A stretch of 64,000 nucleotides of DNA from Flexivirga aerilata (lineage in GTDB: Bacteria; Actinomycetota; Actinomycetes; Actinomycetales; Dermatophilaceae): the NCBI RefSeq assembly GCF_013002715.1, contig NZ_JABENB010000001.1, forward strand, positions 1,612,001 to 1,676,000. The letters are read 5' to 3'. Both the position numbers and the translations under genes were made by a program. Shown one piece after another: positions 1-8,877 of the stretch; the first letter of the stretch is position 1; each line of letters begins with the position of its first letter. Below the pieces are notes generated by a model that did not search any database, was not told where the DNA came from, and worked only from the letters and a program-made list of their open reading frames with translations.

Positions 1-41
1 GGGTTGCATCGGCTGACCCGACCACCCGCGAACACCGCGTG

Positions 42-75
42 AACGGCCCCGCACCACTGCTGGTGCGGGGCCGTT
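42..75. terminator. Hairpin terminator after the O-methyltransferase gene
   Basis: Two perfectly complementary 15-base arms (42-56 and 61-75) enclose the loop CTGC. It lies just beyond the stop of the minus-strand methyltransferase gene and could also end a plus-strand gene lying left of the window. Bases 1-41 show no assignable feature. Confidence 0.75.
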
Positions 76-127
76 TCGCGCGTGCTTGTCAGGTCTCGCG
101 CACGGTATGCCGGGGCGAGCGCCCGCC

Positions 128-760
128 TCAGCGGCGCACTGCGGCCAGCAGCCCGTCGCCGACCGGCAGCAGGCTCGTCACCCAGGCAGGGTCGTCGCGC
201 AACTGCTTGCCGAGGTCGCGCAGCAGCACGGTCGTCTCGTCCCGCACCGCCGGGTCGGCCACCTTGTCGTGCCAGAGCATGTTGTCGATCACGAGCAGGC
301 CACCCGGGCGCAGCAGCTTCTGGGCCGCCTCCACGTAGGCGGGGTAGTCGGGCTTGTGCGCATCGACCAGCACCAGGTCGTAGCCGCCGTCGGCGAGGCG
401 CGACATGACCTTCAGCGCGTCGCCGGTGATGATCCGGGTGCGGCCGGGTGCGACGCCGGCCTCGGCATACGCCTGCCGCGCGGCGCGCTGGTGCTCGGTC
501 TTCACATCGATCGTGGTGAGCACGCCGTCGGCCGGCATGCCGTCGAGCAGCCACAGCCCGGAGACACCGGCTCCCGTGCCGACCTCGACGACCGCGCGCG
601 CCCCGACCGCCGCCGCCAGCATCCGCAGGGCCGGGCCGGTGCCGGCGCCGATCGGCGTCGCGCCCAGCTCCTCACCGCGGCGGCGGGCCTGCTCGACGAT
701 CTCTGGCTCGGGGACGAACTCTTCGGCATACCCCCAGGTCGCCGGTCGCATGGAAGACAT
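128..760 (-). CDS. Class I SAM-dependent O-methyltransferase
   Basis: About 210 residues, the usual length for the small O-methyltransferase family (PF01596, catechol-OMT-like; Rv1220c type). The SAM-binding motif I reads VVEVGTGAGVSGLWL near residue 53, followed by the acidic TIDVKTEH strand. LVDAHKPDYPAY matches the metal-binding segment of the family, and VIDNMLWHDKV follows. The ATG at 760 is chosen because a -10 box TAGTTT (768-773) ends 7 nt upstream, fitting a leaderless transcript; the longer open frame upstream has no such support. It is divergent from sigE, the arrangement seen in mycobacteria. The substrate is unknown. Confidence 0.88.
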   Translation of the reverse strand: MSSMRPATWGYAEEFVPEPEIVEQARRRGEELGATPIGAGTGPALRMLAAAVGARAVVEVGTGAGVSGLWLLDGMPADGVLTTIDVKTEHQRAARQAYAEAGVAPGRTRIITGDALKVMSRLADGGYDLVLVDAHKPDYPAYVEAAQKLLRPGGLLVIDNMLWHDKVADPAVRDETTVLLRDLGKQLRDDPAWVTSLLPVGDGLLAAVRR

Positions 761-767
761 GGCGACG

Positions 768-773
768 AAACTA
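768..773 (-). promoter_or_regulatory. Leaderless -10 box of the methyltransferase gene
   Basis: TAGTTT (TANNNT form) on the minus strand, 7 nt before the ATG at 760. It lies in the divergent region 761-972 between this gene and sigE. I could not assign a sigE promoter confidently in that region. Confidence 0.5.
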
Positions 774-972
774 GACCCTCCGCGCGGGCGCGGGCGACGC
801 GGGCGGTGAAAACGCACCCGTGCCGGCGGCCGGTAACGAATCGCCGGTGTCGTGCGTTGTACCGGGCACGTCACCGGTCGGTGGTGCGCGCGCACAGCGG
901 ACGCATAGCTTGATCGGTAAGGATGGCCTCTCCTGAAGAGGTTTCCCTAAGCTTCGAGGTGAATCGCACGTC

Positions 973-1611
973 ATGACCGATCAACTGCTGCGGGGTGCAG
1001 TCAAGACCGAGGTGCCCGATGTGGCGCCGCCCGGCTGGGAGCCGCCGACGTGGGAGGAGATCGTCACCGAGCACTCCGCTCGCGTCTACCGTCTCGCCTA
1101 CCGGCTGACCGGCAACGTGCACGACGCCGAGGACCTGACCCACGACGTGTTCGTGCGGGTCTTCCGGTCCCTGCACTCCTACCGCCCGGGCACCTTCGAG
1201 GGCTGGCTGCACCGCATCACCACCAACGTGTTCCTCGACAAGATGCGCCGCAAGCAGCGCATCCGCTTCGACGCGCTCGCCGACGACGCCGCCGCCCGGC
1301 TGCCCAGTCGCGAGGGCAGCCCCGAGCAGGTGTATGCCGACGCGCACTTCGACGACGACGTGCAGCGGGCGCTCGACGCGCTGGCGCCGGACTTCCGCGC
1401 CGCGGTCGTGCTCTGCGACATCGAGGGCCTGTCCTACGAGGAGATCGCCGCGACGCTCGACATCAAGCTCGGCACCGTGCGGTCGCGCATCCACCGCGGG
1501 CGCGCCCAGCTGCGCGAGGCGCTGGCCCACCGCGCGCCCGAAAACCGTCCCGCGCGCACCCGTGCCGCGACCGGCGGCCTCACCCTGTCCCCGGCGGCAG
1601 GCACGCGATGA
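973..1611 (+). CDS. sigE: ECF RNA polymerase sigma factor SigE
   Basis: Sigma-70 family ECF factor of 212 residues. Region 2 spans about residues 33-100 ([31 protein letters not shown], then [19 protein letters not shown]). Region 4 spans about 135-190 ([23 protein letters not shown], then [19 protein letters not shown], the -35-recognition helix-turn-helix). The stop overlaps the start of the anti-sigma gene (ATGA), so the two are translationally coupled. Context (methyltransferase, anti-sigma, tatB, mrp) matches mycobacterial sigE, which controls envelope stress. The htrA gene that follows rseA in M. tuberculosis is absent here. Confidence 0.93.
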   Translation: MTDQLLRGAVKTEVPDVAPPGWEPPTWEEIVTEHSARVYRLAYRLTGNVHDAEDLTHDVFVRVFRSLHSYRPGTFEGWLHRITTNVFLDKMRRKQRIRFDALADDAAARLPSREGSPEQVYADAHFDDDVQRALDALAPDFRAAVVLCDIEGLSYEEIAATLDIKLGTVRSRIHRGRAQLREALAHRAPENRPARTRAATGGLTLSPAAGTR

Positions 1612-2192
1612 TCAGCTTCGGCAGCCGGCAGCAGCACCAACAGCATCTCGGCGATGCCGTTGCCGAGTATGTCGACGGCAAGCTCAACCCCGCGCAGGAG
1701 CACCGGGCCGACCTGCACCTGATGATCTGCGAACACTGCCGCCACGCGGTGCAGCAGGAGCGCGAGATCATCGCCCAGCTGCGTTCGGTGAGCTTCGACT
1801 CCGGCGGTCACCAGCAGCTGATGGCCGGGCTGCTGTCGCTCGCGTCCGCCGAACCCCAGGCGCCGGGGTCACCCGCGGCCCCCGCCATACCCGCCCGGCG
1901 GGCGCCGGCTGTGGTCACCACCAGCGCCCCGCCGCAATATCAGTCGGCCCGCCGGTCGATGGCCTGCGCGCTGGCCGCGGTCGCCGGCTGCGTCGGCGTC
2001 GCCCTGGTCGCCTCGACGGCGACCGGCGCGGCGAGCGGCCCGCAGCCCGCGCAACCCGGCACCGGCGGCAACGCCTCCGCCCGGCTGGTGCGGCAGGTGC
2101 CGATCGACTCCGCCGCACCCACCCGGCAGGCAAGCCGCCCGAGCGCGCCGCTGCCGCTGATCAACCAGGTCGCGATCAAGACCACCCCCTGA
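1608..2192 (+). CDS. rseA: Zinc-dependent anti-sigma factor (RseA-like)
   Basis: 194 residues. The ZAS zinc motif HxxxCxxC is visible as HLMICEHC around residues 38-45, preceded by an N-terminal helix with AEYVDGKL, the surface that binds sigma region 2/4. An Ala/Pro-rich linker (about 78-115) leads to a single membrane span near 115-140 ([20 protein letters not shown]) and a short external tail. The ATG overlaps the sigE stop by 4 bases. By family knowledge it holds SigE inactive until redox or proteolytic release. Residue 94 is a rare ATA codon inside a GCCATACC word. Confidence 0.85.
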   Translation: MISFGSRQQHQQHLGDAVAEYVDGKLNPAQEHRADLHLMICEHCRHAVQQEREIIAQLRSVSFDSGGHQQLMAGLLSLASAEPQAPGSPAAPAIPARRAPAVVTTSAPPQYQSARRSMACALAAVAGCVGVALVASTATGAASGPQPAQPGTGGNASARLVRQVPIDSAAPTRQASRPSAPLPLINQVAIKTTP

Positions 2193-2283
2193 GGTGGCGA
2201 GGCCGGACTCCGTCTCCCGGCAGCGGGTGCGACAATCATCGCCGGAGCGCTACTCCTCGCCGGCAGAAGGGCATTGACGCGAC

Positions 2284-2673
2284 ATGTTGGGCATCAGTGG
2301 ATGGGAATTCCTCATCCTCGCTGTGCTGGCCGCAGCCCTGATCGGGCCGGACCGGTTGCCGGAGTATGTCGCCAAGCTGCGCACCTACATCCGCCAGATG
2401 CGGGACATGGCCGACGGCGCCAAGACGCAGCTGAAGGACCAGATGGGTCCGGAATTCCAGGACATCAACTGGCGGGCCTACGACCCGCGGCAGTACGACC
2501 CGCGCAAGATCGTCCGGGACGCGCTGTTCGACCCCGAACCCGACCCGGCCGCCGAGCTGGCCGGACCGGACGGCGTTGCCGCGCCGCAGGACTTCGCCAC
2601 GCCGCCCCCGGCATACGACCTGCACAAGTTCGACCCGGACCGGGCCACCCCGTTCGACTACGACGCGACCTGA
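2284..2673 (+). CDS. tatB: Sec-independent protein translocase TatB
   Basis: 129 residues. A short N-terminal membrane helix (about 4-20, GWEFLILAVLAAALIGPDRLP) with the hinge Gly-Pro is followed by an amphipathic helix (YVAKLRTYIRQMRDMADGAK), the TatA/B/E layout. The long acidic C-terminal tail fits TatB rather than TatA. TatB forms the twin-arginine receptor with TatC. Its place after sigE-rseA is conserved in actinobacteria. The ATG has no strong ribosome-binding site. Confidence 0.88.
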   Translation: MLGISGWEFLILAVLAAALIGPDRLPEYVAKLRTYIRQMRDMADGAKTQLKDQMGPEFQDINWRAYDPRQYDPRKIVRDALFDPEPDPAAELAGPDGVAAPQDFATPPPAYDLHKFDPDRATPFDYDAT

Positions 2674-2686
2674 CGCGCGCCTTCGC

Positions 2687-3829
2687 TCAGCGGCCGGTCG
2701 GGGTGAGGCCGAGCGACCGGCCGGACAGGCCGCGGGCGCGGGTGCCGAGCCCCTTGGCGATGCCGCGCAGGGCGACCGCGGCGGGGGAGTCGGGCTTGCC
2801 GAGCACGACTGGGGTGCCGGCGTCCGCGCCCTCGCGCAGGGTGACGTCGAGCGGGATCTGGCCGAGCAGCTCGACGGGCGCGCCGACCGACTTCGACAGC
2901 GATTCGGCGACCGCGGTGCCGCCGCCGCTGCCGAAGATCTCCTGACGGGTGCCGTCGGGCAGTTCCAGCCACGACATGTTCTCGATGACCCCGGCCACCC
3001 GCTGCTTGGTCTGCAGGGCGATGGCGCCGGCGCGCTCGGCGACCTCGGCGGCCGCCTGCTGCGGGGTGGTGACGACGAGGATCTCGGCGTTCGGGATCAG
3101 CTGCGCGACCGAGATCGCGACGTCGCCGGTGCCGGGCGGCAGGTCGAGCAGCAGCACGTCGAGGTCGCCCCAGAAGACGTCGGCGAGGAACTGCTGCAGC
3201 GCCCGGTGGAGCATGGGGCCGCGCCATACGACCGGCTGGTTGCCGGGCACGAACATGCCGATCGAGATGACCTTCACGTCGTGGCTGTCGGGCGGCAGGA
3301 TCATGTCGTCGACCTGCGTCGGGCGACGCTCGACACCGAGCATGCGCGGCACCGAGAAGCCGTAGATGTCGGCGTCGACGACACCGACTTTCAAGCCCGA
3401 ATCCGCAAGTGCCGCAGCGAGATTGACGGTCACCGACGACTTGCCGACGCCGCCCTTGCCGGATGCGACGGCGAAGACGCGGGTGAGCGAACCCGGCTTG
3501 GCGAAGGGGATCTCCTTCTCCGCCTGCCCGCCGCGCAGCTGGTCCTTCAGTGCCGCGCGCTGCTCGTCGGACATGACCCCGAGGCGCACCTCGACGTCGG
3601 TGACCCCCTCGACCTTGCCGACCGCTTCGGTGGTGTCGGTCTGCAGGCGGGTCTTCATCGGACAACCGGCGATGGTGAGCAGCACGGTCACGGTGACCTT
3701 GCCGCTGTCGCTGATGTCGACCGACTCGACCATGTTGAGCTCGGTGATCGGTCGCTTGATCTCGGGGTCCTGGACGGTCGCGAGCGCGTCGCGGACGGCG
3801 TCCTCGGAGGGAATCGGCATGTCTTCCAT
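2687..3829 (-). CDS. mrp: Mrp/ApbC family iron-sulfur cluster carrier ATPase
   Basis: About 380 residues. The N-terminal DUF59/MIP18 domain (about 8-90) includes VQDPEIKRPITEL and a GCP loop. The deviant Walker A ASGKGGVGKSS starts near residue 122, followed by VVDADIYGFSVPRMLG and LLLDLPPGTGD (Walker B). This is the MinD-like Mrp/NBP35 fold that carries Fe-S clusters. I do not see the C-terminal CxxC found in many Mrp proteins, so cluster ligation may differ. An in-frame ATG at 3844 is an alternative start. It converges with tatB at only 13 bases. Confidence 0.9.
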   Translation of the reverse strand: MEDMPIPSEDAVRDALATVQDPEIKRPITELNMVESVDISDSGKVTVTVLLTIAGCPMKTRLQTDTTEAVGKVEGVTDVEVRLGVMSDEQRAALKDQLRGGQAEKEIPFAKPGSLTRVFAVASGKGGVGKSSVTVNLAAALADSGLKVGVVDADIYGFSVPRMLGVERRPTQVDDMILPPDSHDVKVISIGMFVPGNQPVVWRGPMLHRALQQFLADVFWGDLDVLLLDLPPGTGDVAISVAQLIPNAEILVVTTPQQAAAEVAERAGAIALQTKQRVAGVIENMSWLELPDGTRQEIFGSGGGTAVAESLSKSVGAPVELLGQIPLDVTLREGADAGTPVVLGKPDSPAAVALRGIAKGLGTRARGLSGRSLGLTPTGR

Positions 3830-3871
3830 GGTAGGTCGCGGCATCAGCGACCGCGTCGGCCGGTCCGCGGC

Positions 3872-4426
3872 TCAGCCACTCGCCCCGGCCGACTCGTCCT
3901 CCGGCCGGTGCGCCCGCAGGTAACCGCGGTCCTCCATCTCGTCGAGCAGGGAGCGCAGCTCCGAGCGCACGAAGTCGCGGGTCGCGGTGTCCCGCATCGC
4001 GAGGCGCAGCGAGGCCACCTCCCGGGTGAGGAACTCGGTGTCGGCCAGGTTGCGTTCGTCGCGCGCCCGGTCGGATTCGATCGCGACCCGGTCGCGGTCG
4101 TCCTGGCGGTTCTGCGCGAGCAGGATGAGCGGAGCGGCATACGACGCCTGCAGGCTGAGGATCAGCGTCAGCAGCGTGTAGTTCTGCGCTCGCGGGTCGA
4201 ACTGCGCGCTCGGCGGCATGAACGTGTTCCAGGCCAGCCAGATGCTCACGAACAGCGTCATCAACACGAGGAACTGCGCCGTGCCCATCCACCGGGCGAA
4301 CGCCTCGCTCCACACCCCGAACGACTCCTGGTCGACGCGCGGTCGTGGCAGCAGACGGCGCACCGCCTCGCGCGGCTGGTCCAGGCGGGTCTCGCGGCCG
4401 CGGCGGCCGGCCTGCTCCTCGGCCAT
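3872..4426 (-). CDS. DUF1003 membrane protein
   Basis: 184 residues with two membrane spans (about residues 50-72, QFLVLMTLFVSIWLAWNTF, and 85-105, LLTLILSLQASYAAPLILL), then the DUF1003 signature LILLAQNRQDDRDR and a charged helical C-terminus. The function of the family is unknown. It overlaps the upstream MgtE-N/CBS gene by one base (TGATG), so both are probably one operon with mrp, as in mycobacteria (Rv1229c-Rv1232c region). A link to divalent cation handling is inferred only from the neighbour. Confidence 0.8.
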   Translation of the reverse strand: MAEEQAGRRGRETRLDQPREAVRRLLPRPRVDQESFGVWSEAFARWMGTAQFLVLMTLFVSIWLAWNTFMPPSAQFDPRAQNYTLLTLILSLQASYAAPLILLAQNRQDDRDRVAIESDRARDERNLADTEFLTREVASLRLAMRDTATRDFVRSELRSLLDEMEDRGYLRAHRPEDESAGASG

Positions 4427-5724
4427 CAGACCGCCTTTCCGGTCGTCCGGGCGGCGTCACCGGCGCGCACGTCGTGACGCGCCTCGCGCCAGTCCTCGGG
4501 AAGGATGTGGTCCAGCACGTCGTCGACCGTCACCGCGCCGAGCAGCCGGCCCGGCTCGTCGACCACGGGCAGGCTGACCAGGTTGTAGGTCGCGAGCAGC
4601 CGCGTCACCTCGCCGAGCGGCGCGGAGTCGGCCACCGGCTCGATGGTCTTGTCGACGATCTGCCCCACCGGGGTGTGCGGCGGTTCGCGCAGCAGTCGCT
4701 GGGTGTGTACGACGCCGATGAACCGGCCGGTCGGGGTCTCCAGCGGGGGACGGCAGACGAACACCGCCGAGGCCAGTGCCGGGGCGAGCTCCTCCCGGCG
4801 TACGACGGCGAGCGCCTCGGCGATTGTCGCCTCCGGGCCGAGCACGACCGGCTCGGTGGTCATCAGACCACCGGCGGTGTTCTCGTCGTAGGTGAGCAGC
4901 CGGCGCAACGGAGCCGCCTCGTCGGGCTCCATCAGCTGCAGGAGCTGCTCGGCCTGGTCGGACGGCAGGTCCGACAGCAGGTCGGCCGCGTCGTCGGGCT
5001 CCATCGCCTCCAGCACGTCGGCCGCACGCTCGGTGTCGAGCCCGGCGAGGATCTCCACCTGGTCGTCGCCGGGCAGCTCCTCGAGGACGTCGGCGAGCTT
5101 GTTGTCGTCGAGCGCGGCGGCCACCTCGGCGCGCCGCTTGGGGTTGAGGTCATGGATCACCTCGGCCAGGTCGGCGACGCGCAGGTCGTCGTAGGTCTCG
5201 AGGAGACGCTCGGCGCTCTGCGCGGCCGCCTGCAGGTGCAGCCCGGTGACGTCGCGGGCGTCGACCAGCATGGTGCGGCCGGTGCGGCGTCGGGTGAGCC
5301 GGGACATCGCCGACGCCGAGCCGCCCGTCTCCCGGACGAACACCTTCACCAGCACCCAGTCGCGGCGGGCGTTCTGCTCGATCGCCACGTCCTCGACGAC
5401 CCCGGTGAATTGCTCGCCGTCGGTGCGCACCTCGACCTGACGGTCGAAAAGCTCTGCCAGCACGAGAGTTTCGGAGGCGCGTTGCTCGAATCGGCGCATG
5501 TTGACCAGACCGGTGGTGATCACGGCACCGGCGTCGATGCTGGTCACCCGGGTCATCGGCACGAAGACCCGGCGCTTGCCCGGCACCTCGGTGACCAGGC
5601 CGATCGCCCGCGGCTGACTGCCGGCGAAGGTGACGACGACGTCCCGGACCCGGCCGACCCGGTCGCCGAGCGGGTCCAGCACGGTGAGTCCGGCGATTCT
5701 GGCGACGAAGACTCGGCTGCTCAC
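4426..5724 (-). CDS. Soluble MgtE N-terminal / CBS domain protein
   Basis: 432 residues. The N-terminal part looks like a PRC-barrel (about 5-75, DPLGDRVGRVRDVVVTF). The MgtE intracellular helical-repeat domain follows (about 190-290, DLAEVIHDLNPKRRAEVAAAL and repeated ADVLEEL/ADLLSDL units). Two CBS domains close the protein (about 300-410). No membrane segment is present, so this is not a complete Mg2+ channel; it may sense Mg2+ or nucleotides. The GTG at 5724 is preferred because a TAATCT -10 box (5731-5736) ends 6 nt upstream. Confidence 0.82.
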   Translation of the reverse strand: MSSRVFVARIAGLTVLDPLGDRVGRVRDVVVTFAGSQPRAIGLVTEVPGKRRVFVPMTRVTSIDAGAVITTGLVNMRRFEQRASETLVLAELFDRQVEVRTDGEQFTGVVEDVAIEQNARRDWVLVKVFVRETGGSASAMSRLTRRRTGRTMLVDARDVTGLHLQAAAQSAERLLETYDDLRVADLAEVIHDLNPKRRAEVAAALDDNKLADVLEELPGDDQVEILAGLDTERAADVLEAMEPDDAADLLSDLPSDQAEQLLQLMEPDEAAPLRRLLTYDENTAGGLMTTEPVVLGPEATIAEALAVVRREELAPALASAVFVCRPPLETPTGRFIGVVHTQRLLREPPHTPVGQIVDKTIEPVADSAPLGEVTRLLATYNLVSLPVVDEPGRLLGAVTVDDVLDHILPEDWREARHDVRAGDAARTTGKAV

Positions 5725-5757
5725 CAGCAAAGATTAGCTAGTCCATCAGCTCGTCCA

Positions 5758-6168
5758 TTAGCTAGACACGGTCTGCGCCTCGTCGTCCGTCTCGTGTGGT
5801 CCGGTCAGGTCGATCGACCACAGGGTGCACTCGGCCGCCCAGTGCTCGCGCAGGCCGCCCGGCGGGTTGTTCTGGCGCGCCGCCAGCAACGCGGTCGCGG
5901 CGTCCTCCCACGGCTCGGTCCCGGGCTGCAGCCGGACCGGCCAGGCGTCGACCGGGCCGACCGCCGCCCGGGTGTCCTTGTCGCGCAGGATCACCCGGAT
6001 CGCCGGCGGAAGCTCCGGCACCGATTGCTCGCCGGGGCCGCCGACGATCAGGGCGGCGTCGGTCGCCGCGGCATACCAGACCGGCACCGTCTGCTCGTCG
6101 GGCAGGACCAGCCAGGCGACCTTGGACTTGGCCAGTGCCTTGGCAGTGGCTTCGCTCAGATCCGACAT
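5758..6168 (-). CDS. Conserved hypothetical protein, possible split-barrel fold
   Basis: 136 residues, not confidently recognised. KSKVAWLVLPDEQTVPVWYAA and AALIVGGPGEQ resemble the first strands of the flavin split-barrel (pyridoxamine oxidase-like) fold, but no FMN-binding residues can be confirmed. No signal peptide or membrane segment. The start at 6168 is supported by TAGGGT (6176-6181) 7 nt upstream. It runs in the same direction as the MgtE-N gene, with 33 bases between them. Confidence 0.6.
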   Translation of the reverse strand: MSDLSEATAKALAKSKVAWLVLPDEQTVPVWYAAATDAALIVGGPGEQSVPELPPAIRVILRDKDTRAAVGPVDAWPVRLQPGTEPWEDAATALLAARQNNPPGGLREHWAAECTLWSIDLTGPHETDDEAQTVSS

Positions 6169-6386
6169 GGTGCCGACCCTATCGGCGGGCCCGGAAAGTG
6201 CCGCGCTGGACGATTGTCTGTGCATTGTCCGGCCCGCGTCGGCAGGTGCGGAAGAACTGGACTAGATTGAAGAGAACCTGCGGGCGGTGTCGCGCGTCTA
6301 TTGCAGTAGATCGGCCGACCGTCCGGGGTGCCGATGTCGCCAGGGGAGGGGCTTTGGCGGCGCATTCATCACAAGGGGGAAACATC

Positions 6387-7085
6387 ATGTCGCACATCGG
6401 ACGACGCCAAGTGGTCGCCGGAGTCGCCGGCGCGGGCGCGCTCGGCGCGTTGGGCCTTGCCACCGCAGGTCATGCCGAAGCGGCCGGCCGGCCAACCATC
6501 CAGCTCGGCAGCACCGGCAGCAACGTCACCTATTTGCAGCAGCGCCTCAACTACGTGGGCTACTGGTGCGGCGGCGCGGACGGCGTCTTCGGCGCGCAGA
6601 CCCAGCAGGCGGTCTATGCGCTGCAGAAGGCGTGGGGGCTCTACCGCGACGCCGTCGTCGGCCCGAACACCTGGGGCGTGGTCGGCTCCAATCAGCGCCG
6701 GCCGGCCCGCTACGGACCCGGCTACCGGATCGAGATCGACAAGGCGCGGCAACTGCTGCTCGTGGTGTGGGGCAACTCCGTGCGCTACACCCTCAACACC
6801 AGCACCGGATCCAACCAGCCGTTCTATTCGTGGGGCCGCTGGTACAACGGGCAGACGCCGAGCGGATCCTTCTCGGTCTTCCGCAAGGTGAACGGCTGGT
6901 CCAACGACGCGCTCGGATCGCTCTACCGGCCGCACTTCTTCAACGGCGCGATCGCCATTCACGGCGCGACCAGCATTCCGCCGTACAACGCCTCGCACGG
7001 GTGCTGCCGGCTGTCCACCTCGGCGCAGGACATGCTGATCGCGGGCGGCTACCTCACCATCGGCCGGTCGGTCGCGGTGTTCTAG
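6387..7085 (+). CDS. Secreted peptidoglycan-binding L,D-transpeptidase
   Basis: 232 residues. The N-terminus MSHIGRRQVVAGVAGAGALG has twin arginines and a hydrophobic stretch ending at AEAAG, suggesting Tat export. A PG_binding_1 repeat follows (about 35-90, LQQRLNYVGYW, then GVFGAQTQQAVYALQ). The YkuD catalytic domain is C-terminal (about 110-232) with AIAIHGAT and the nucleophile motif SHGCCRL. Enzymes of this family make 3-3 cross-links in cell-wall peptide stems. The start has a good ribosome-binding site (AAGGGGGA, 6 nt). A second Cys directly follows the catalytic one, where Ile or Val is usual. Confidence 0.88.
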   Translation: MSHIGRRQVVAGVAGAGALGALGLATAGHAEAAGRPTIQLGSTGSNVTYLQQRLNYVGYWCGGADGVFGAQTQQAVYALQKAWGLYRDAVVGPNTWGVVGSNQRRPARYGPGYRIEIDKARQLLLVVWGNSVRYTLNTSTGSNQPFYSWGRWYNGQTPSGSFSVFRKVNGWSNDALGSLYRPHFFNGAIAIHGATSIPPYNASHGCCRLSTSAQDMLIAGGYLTIGRSVAVF

Positions 7086-7236
7086 TCGCCGGGCAGGAGC
7101 CTGGAAGAACCAGCACGCAATTGGGCGGCCGATCGATGCAACCGATCGGCCACCCGGCGCGTCTTGTTCATGTGGGCGCTCGGGGCGCCCACGTCACCCA
7201 AAGGTTCGGGGCCGCGGGTGGTATCAGGGGTAAGGA

Positions 7237-7277
7237 ACGGCCGGGCCGGCGCCTTGGGGGAGCGCCGGACCGGCCGT
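7237..7277. terminator. Bidirectional hairpin terminator
   Basis: Sixteen-base arms (7237-7252 and 7262-7277) pair with one mismatch around a 9-base loop, followed by TTCG. It sits between the convergent L,D-transpeptidase and aminopeptidase genes and can serve both. Confidence 0.8.
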
Positions 7278-7331
7278 TTCGTTCGTCCCGTGGCGGGTCC
7301 TGAAGCCGTCCCGGGGCGGTGCTTCCGGTGG

Positions 7332-8852
7332 TCAGCCCTTGGCCGCCTGTACCCGCGCCTGTACCCGCTCGATCCATGCCTCGACGTCGTCCGCGGTCCG
7401 CGGCAGGTGACCGGACAGCACGTCGTGGCCGTCCTCGGTGACCAGCACGTCGTCCTCGATGCGCACGCCGATGCCGCGCAACTCCTGCGGCACCAGCTCG
7501 TCGTCGGCCTTGAAGTAGAGACCGGGCTCGACCGTCAGCACCATGCCGGGCTCCAGGTCCGCGTCCATGTAGTCCTCGCGCAGGGCGAGCGCGCAGTCGT
7601 GCACGTCGATGCCGAGGTGGTGGCTGGTGCCGTGCACCATCCAGCGGCGGTGGAACTGCCCCTTCTCCGCGTCGAGGGTGAGCTCCAGGTCGACACCGTC
7701 GGGCAGCATGTCCCACTCGGCGATGTGCTCGGCGATGACCTTCATCGCGGCCGCGTGCACGTCGGAGAACTTGTTGCCGGGCTTGACCGCCTCGATGCCG
7801 GCCTGCTGCGCGGCGTACACCGCGTCGTACACCCTGCGCTGAGCCTCGCTGAACTTCCCGCTCACCGGCAGGGTGCGGGTGATGTCGGCGGTGTAGAGGG
7901 AGTCCAGCTCGACGCCGGCATCGATCAGCAACAGGTCCTCCTCGCGCAGGTCGCCGGTGTTGCGGGTCCAGTGCAGCGTGTTGGCGTGGTCGCCGGACGC
8001 GCAGATCGAGTCGTAGCCGACGCCGTTGCCCTCGTGGCGGGCGTAGAGGCCGAAGACGCCCTCCGCCCAGCGCTCGCCGCGCCCGCGGCGTACCGCCTCG
8101 GCCAGCTCGGAGATGACGGCCTCGAAACCGTGGCCGGTCGCCGCGACGGCCTGGCGCAGCTGCTCGATCTCGTACTCGTCCTTGACCATGCGCAGGGTCG
8201 ACAGGAAACGCGCCAGCTCCTCGTCGGCCTCCGTGCGGGTCTCGGTCGCGTCCTGCGCCTCGCCCTCGGTCGCCCGGACCTGGTCGACCGTGGCGGTCAC
8301 CTCGGCGTCGGCGTCGCGGACCACCCGCACCCCGATCTCACCGGCGTCCTTGGCGACCGCGTCGGCGAACTCGTCGAGATGTCGGGCGCTGATGCCGAAC
8401 TCCGCCTCGACGTCCCCGAGCGTCGCCCGCGGGCCGACCCAGAACTCCCCGTAGCGGCCGTCGGCGAAGAAGTTGTCGGAGTCGCGCCCGGCGAGCGGCC
8501 GGAAGTAGACGACCGCGTCGTGACCGCCACCGTCACGGGGTTCGAGCACGAGCACGGCGTCCGGCTCGCGGTCGCTGCCGAAACCGGTCAAGTGCGCGAA
8601 GGCCGAGTGCGGCCGGAAGACGTAGTCGGTGTCGTTGCTGCGCACCTTCAGCCCACCGGCAGGTATGACGAGGCGTTCGCCCGGGAACTGCCGCGACACC
8701 TCGTCACGCCGCCGCGCCGCGTGGTCGGCCACCTGCGCCCGCTCCGGGCTCTGCGCCTCGCGCGGCGCCCACCCGGTGCGCATGTACTCCCGGAAGACGT
8801 CCGGCAACTGTTGACCTCGAACCTGCGACTTGGCTTGCTTCTCACTCACCAC
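7332..8852 (-). CDS. pepP: Xaa-Pro aminopeptidase (aminopeptidase P, M24B)
   Basis: 506 residues, normal for aminopeptidase P. The N-terminal creatinase-like domain (about 40-215) includes SNDTDYVFRPHSAFAHLTGF. The pita-bread catalytic domain carries all five metal ligands: D311 (IDAGVE), D323 (TADITRT), H412 (GTSHHLGID), E442 (VEPGLY) and E466 (GVRIEDD). It removes N-terminal residues before proline in the cytoplasm. The start is GTG, with a second GTG directly after it. It is downstream of the lipoprotein gene with 25 bases between them. Confidence 0.93.
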   Translation of the reverse strand: MVSEKQAKSQVRGQQLPDVFREYMRTGWAPREAQSPERAQVADHAARRRDEVSRQFPGERLVIPAGGLKVRSNDTDYVFRPHSAFAHLTGFGSDREPDAVLVLEPRDGGGHDAVVYFRPLAGRDSDNFFADGRYGEFWVGPRATLGDVEAEFGISARHLDEFADAVAKDAGEIGVRVVRDADAEVTATVDQVRATEGEAQDATETRTEADEELARFLSTLRMVKDEYEIEQLRQAVAATGHGFEAVISELAEAVRRGRGERWAEGVFGLYARHEGNGVGYDSICASGDHANTLHWTRNTGDLREEDLLLIDAGVELDSLYTADITRTLPVSGKFSEAQRRVYDAVYAAQQAGIEAVKPGNKFSDVHAAAMKVIAEHIAEWDMLPDGVDLELTLDAEKGQFHRRWMVHGTSHHLGIDVHDCALALREDYMDADLEPGMVLTVEPGLYFKADDELVPQELRGIGVRIEDDVLVTEDGHDVLSGHLPRTADDVEAWIERVQARVQAAKG

Positions 8853-8877
8853 TTCATCGTCGCACGTGTGGCACAGA

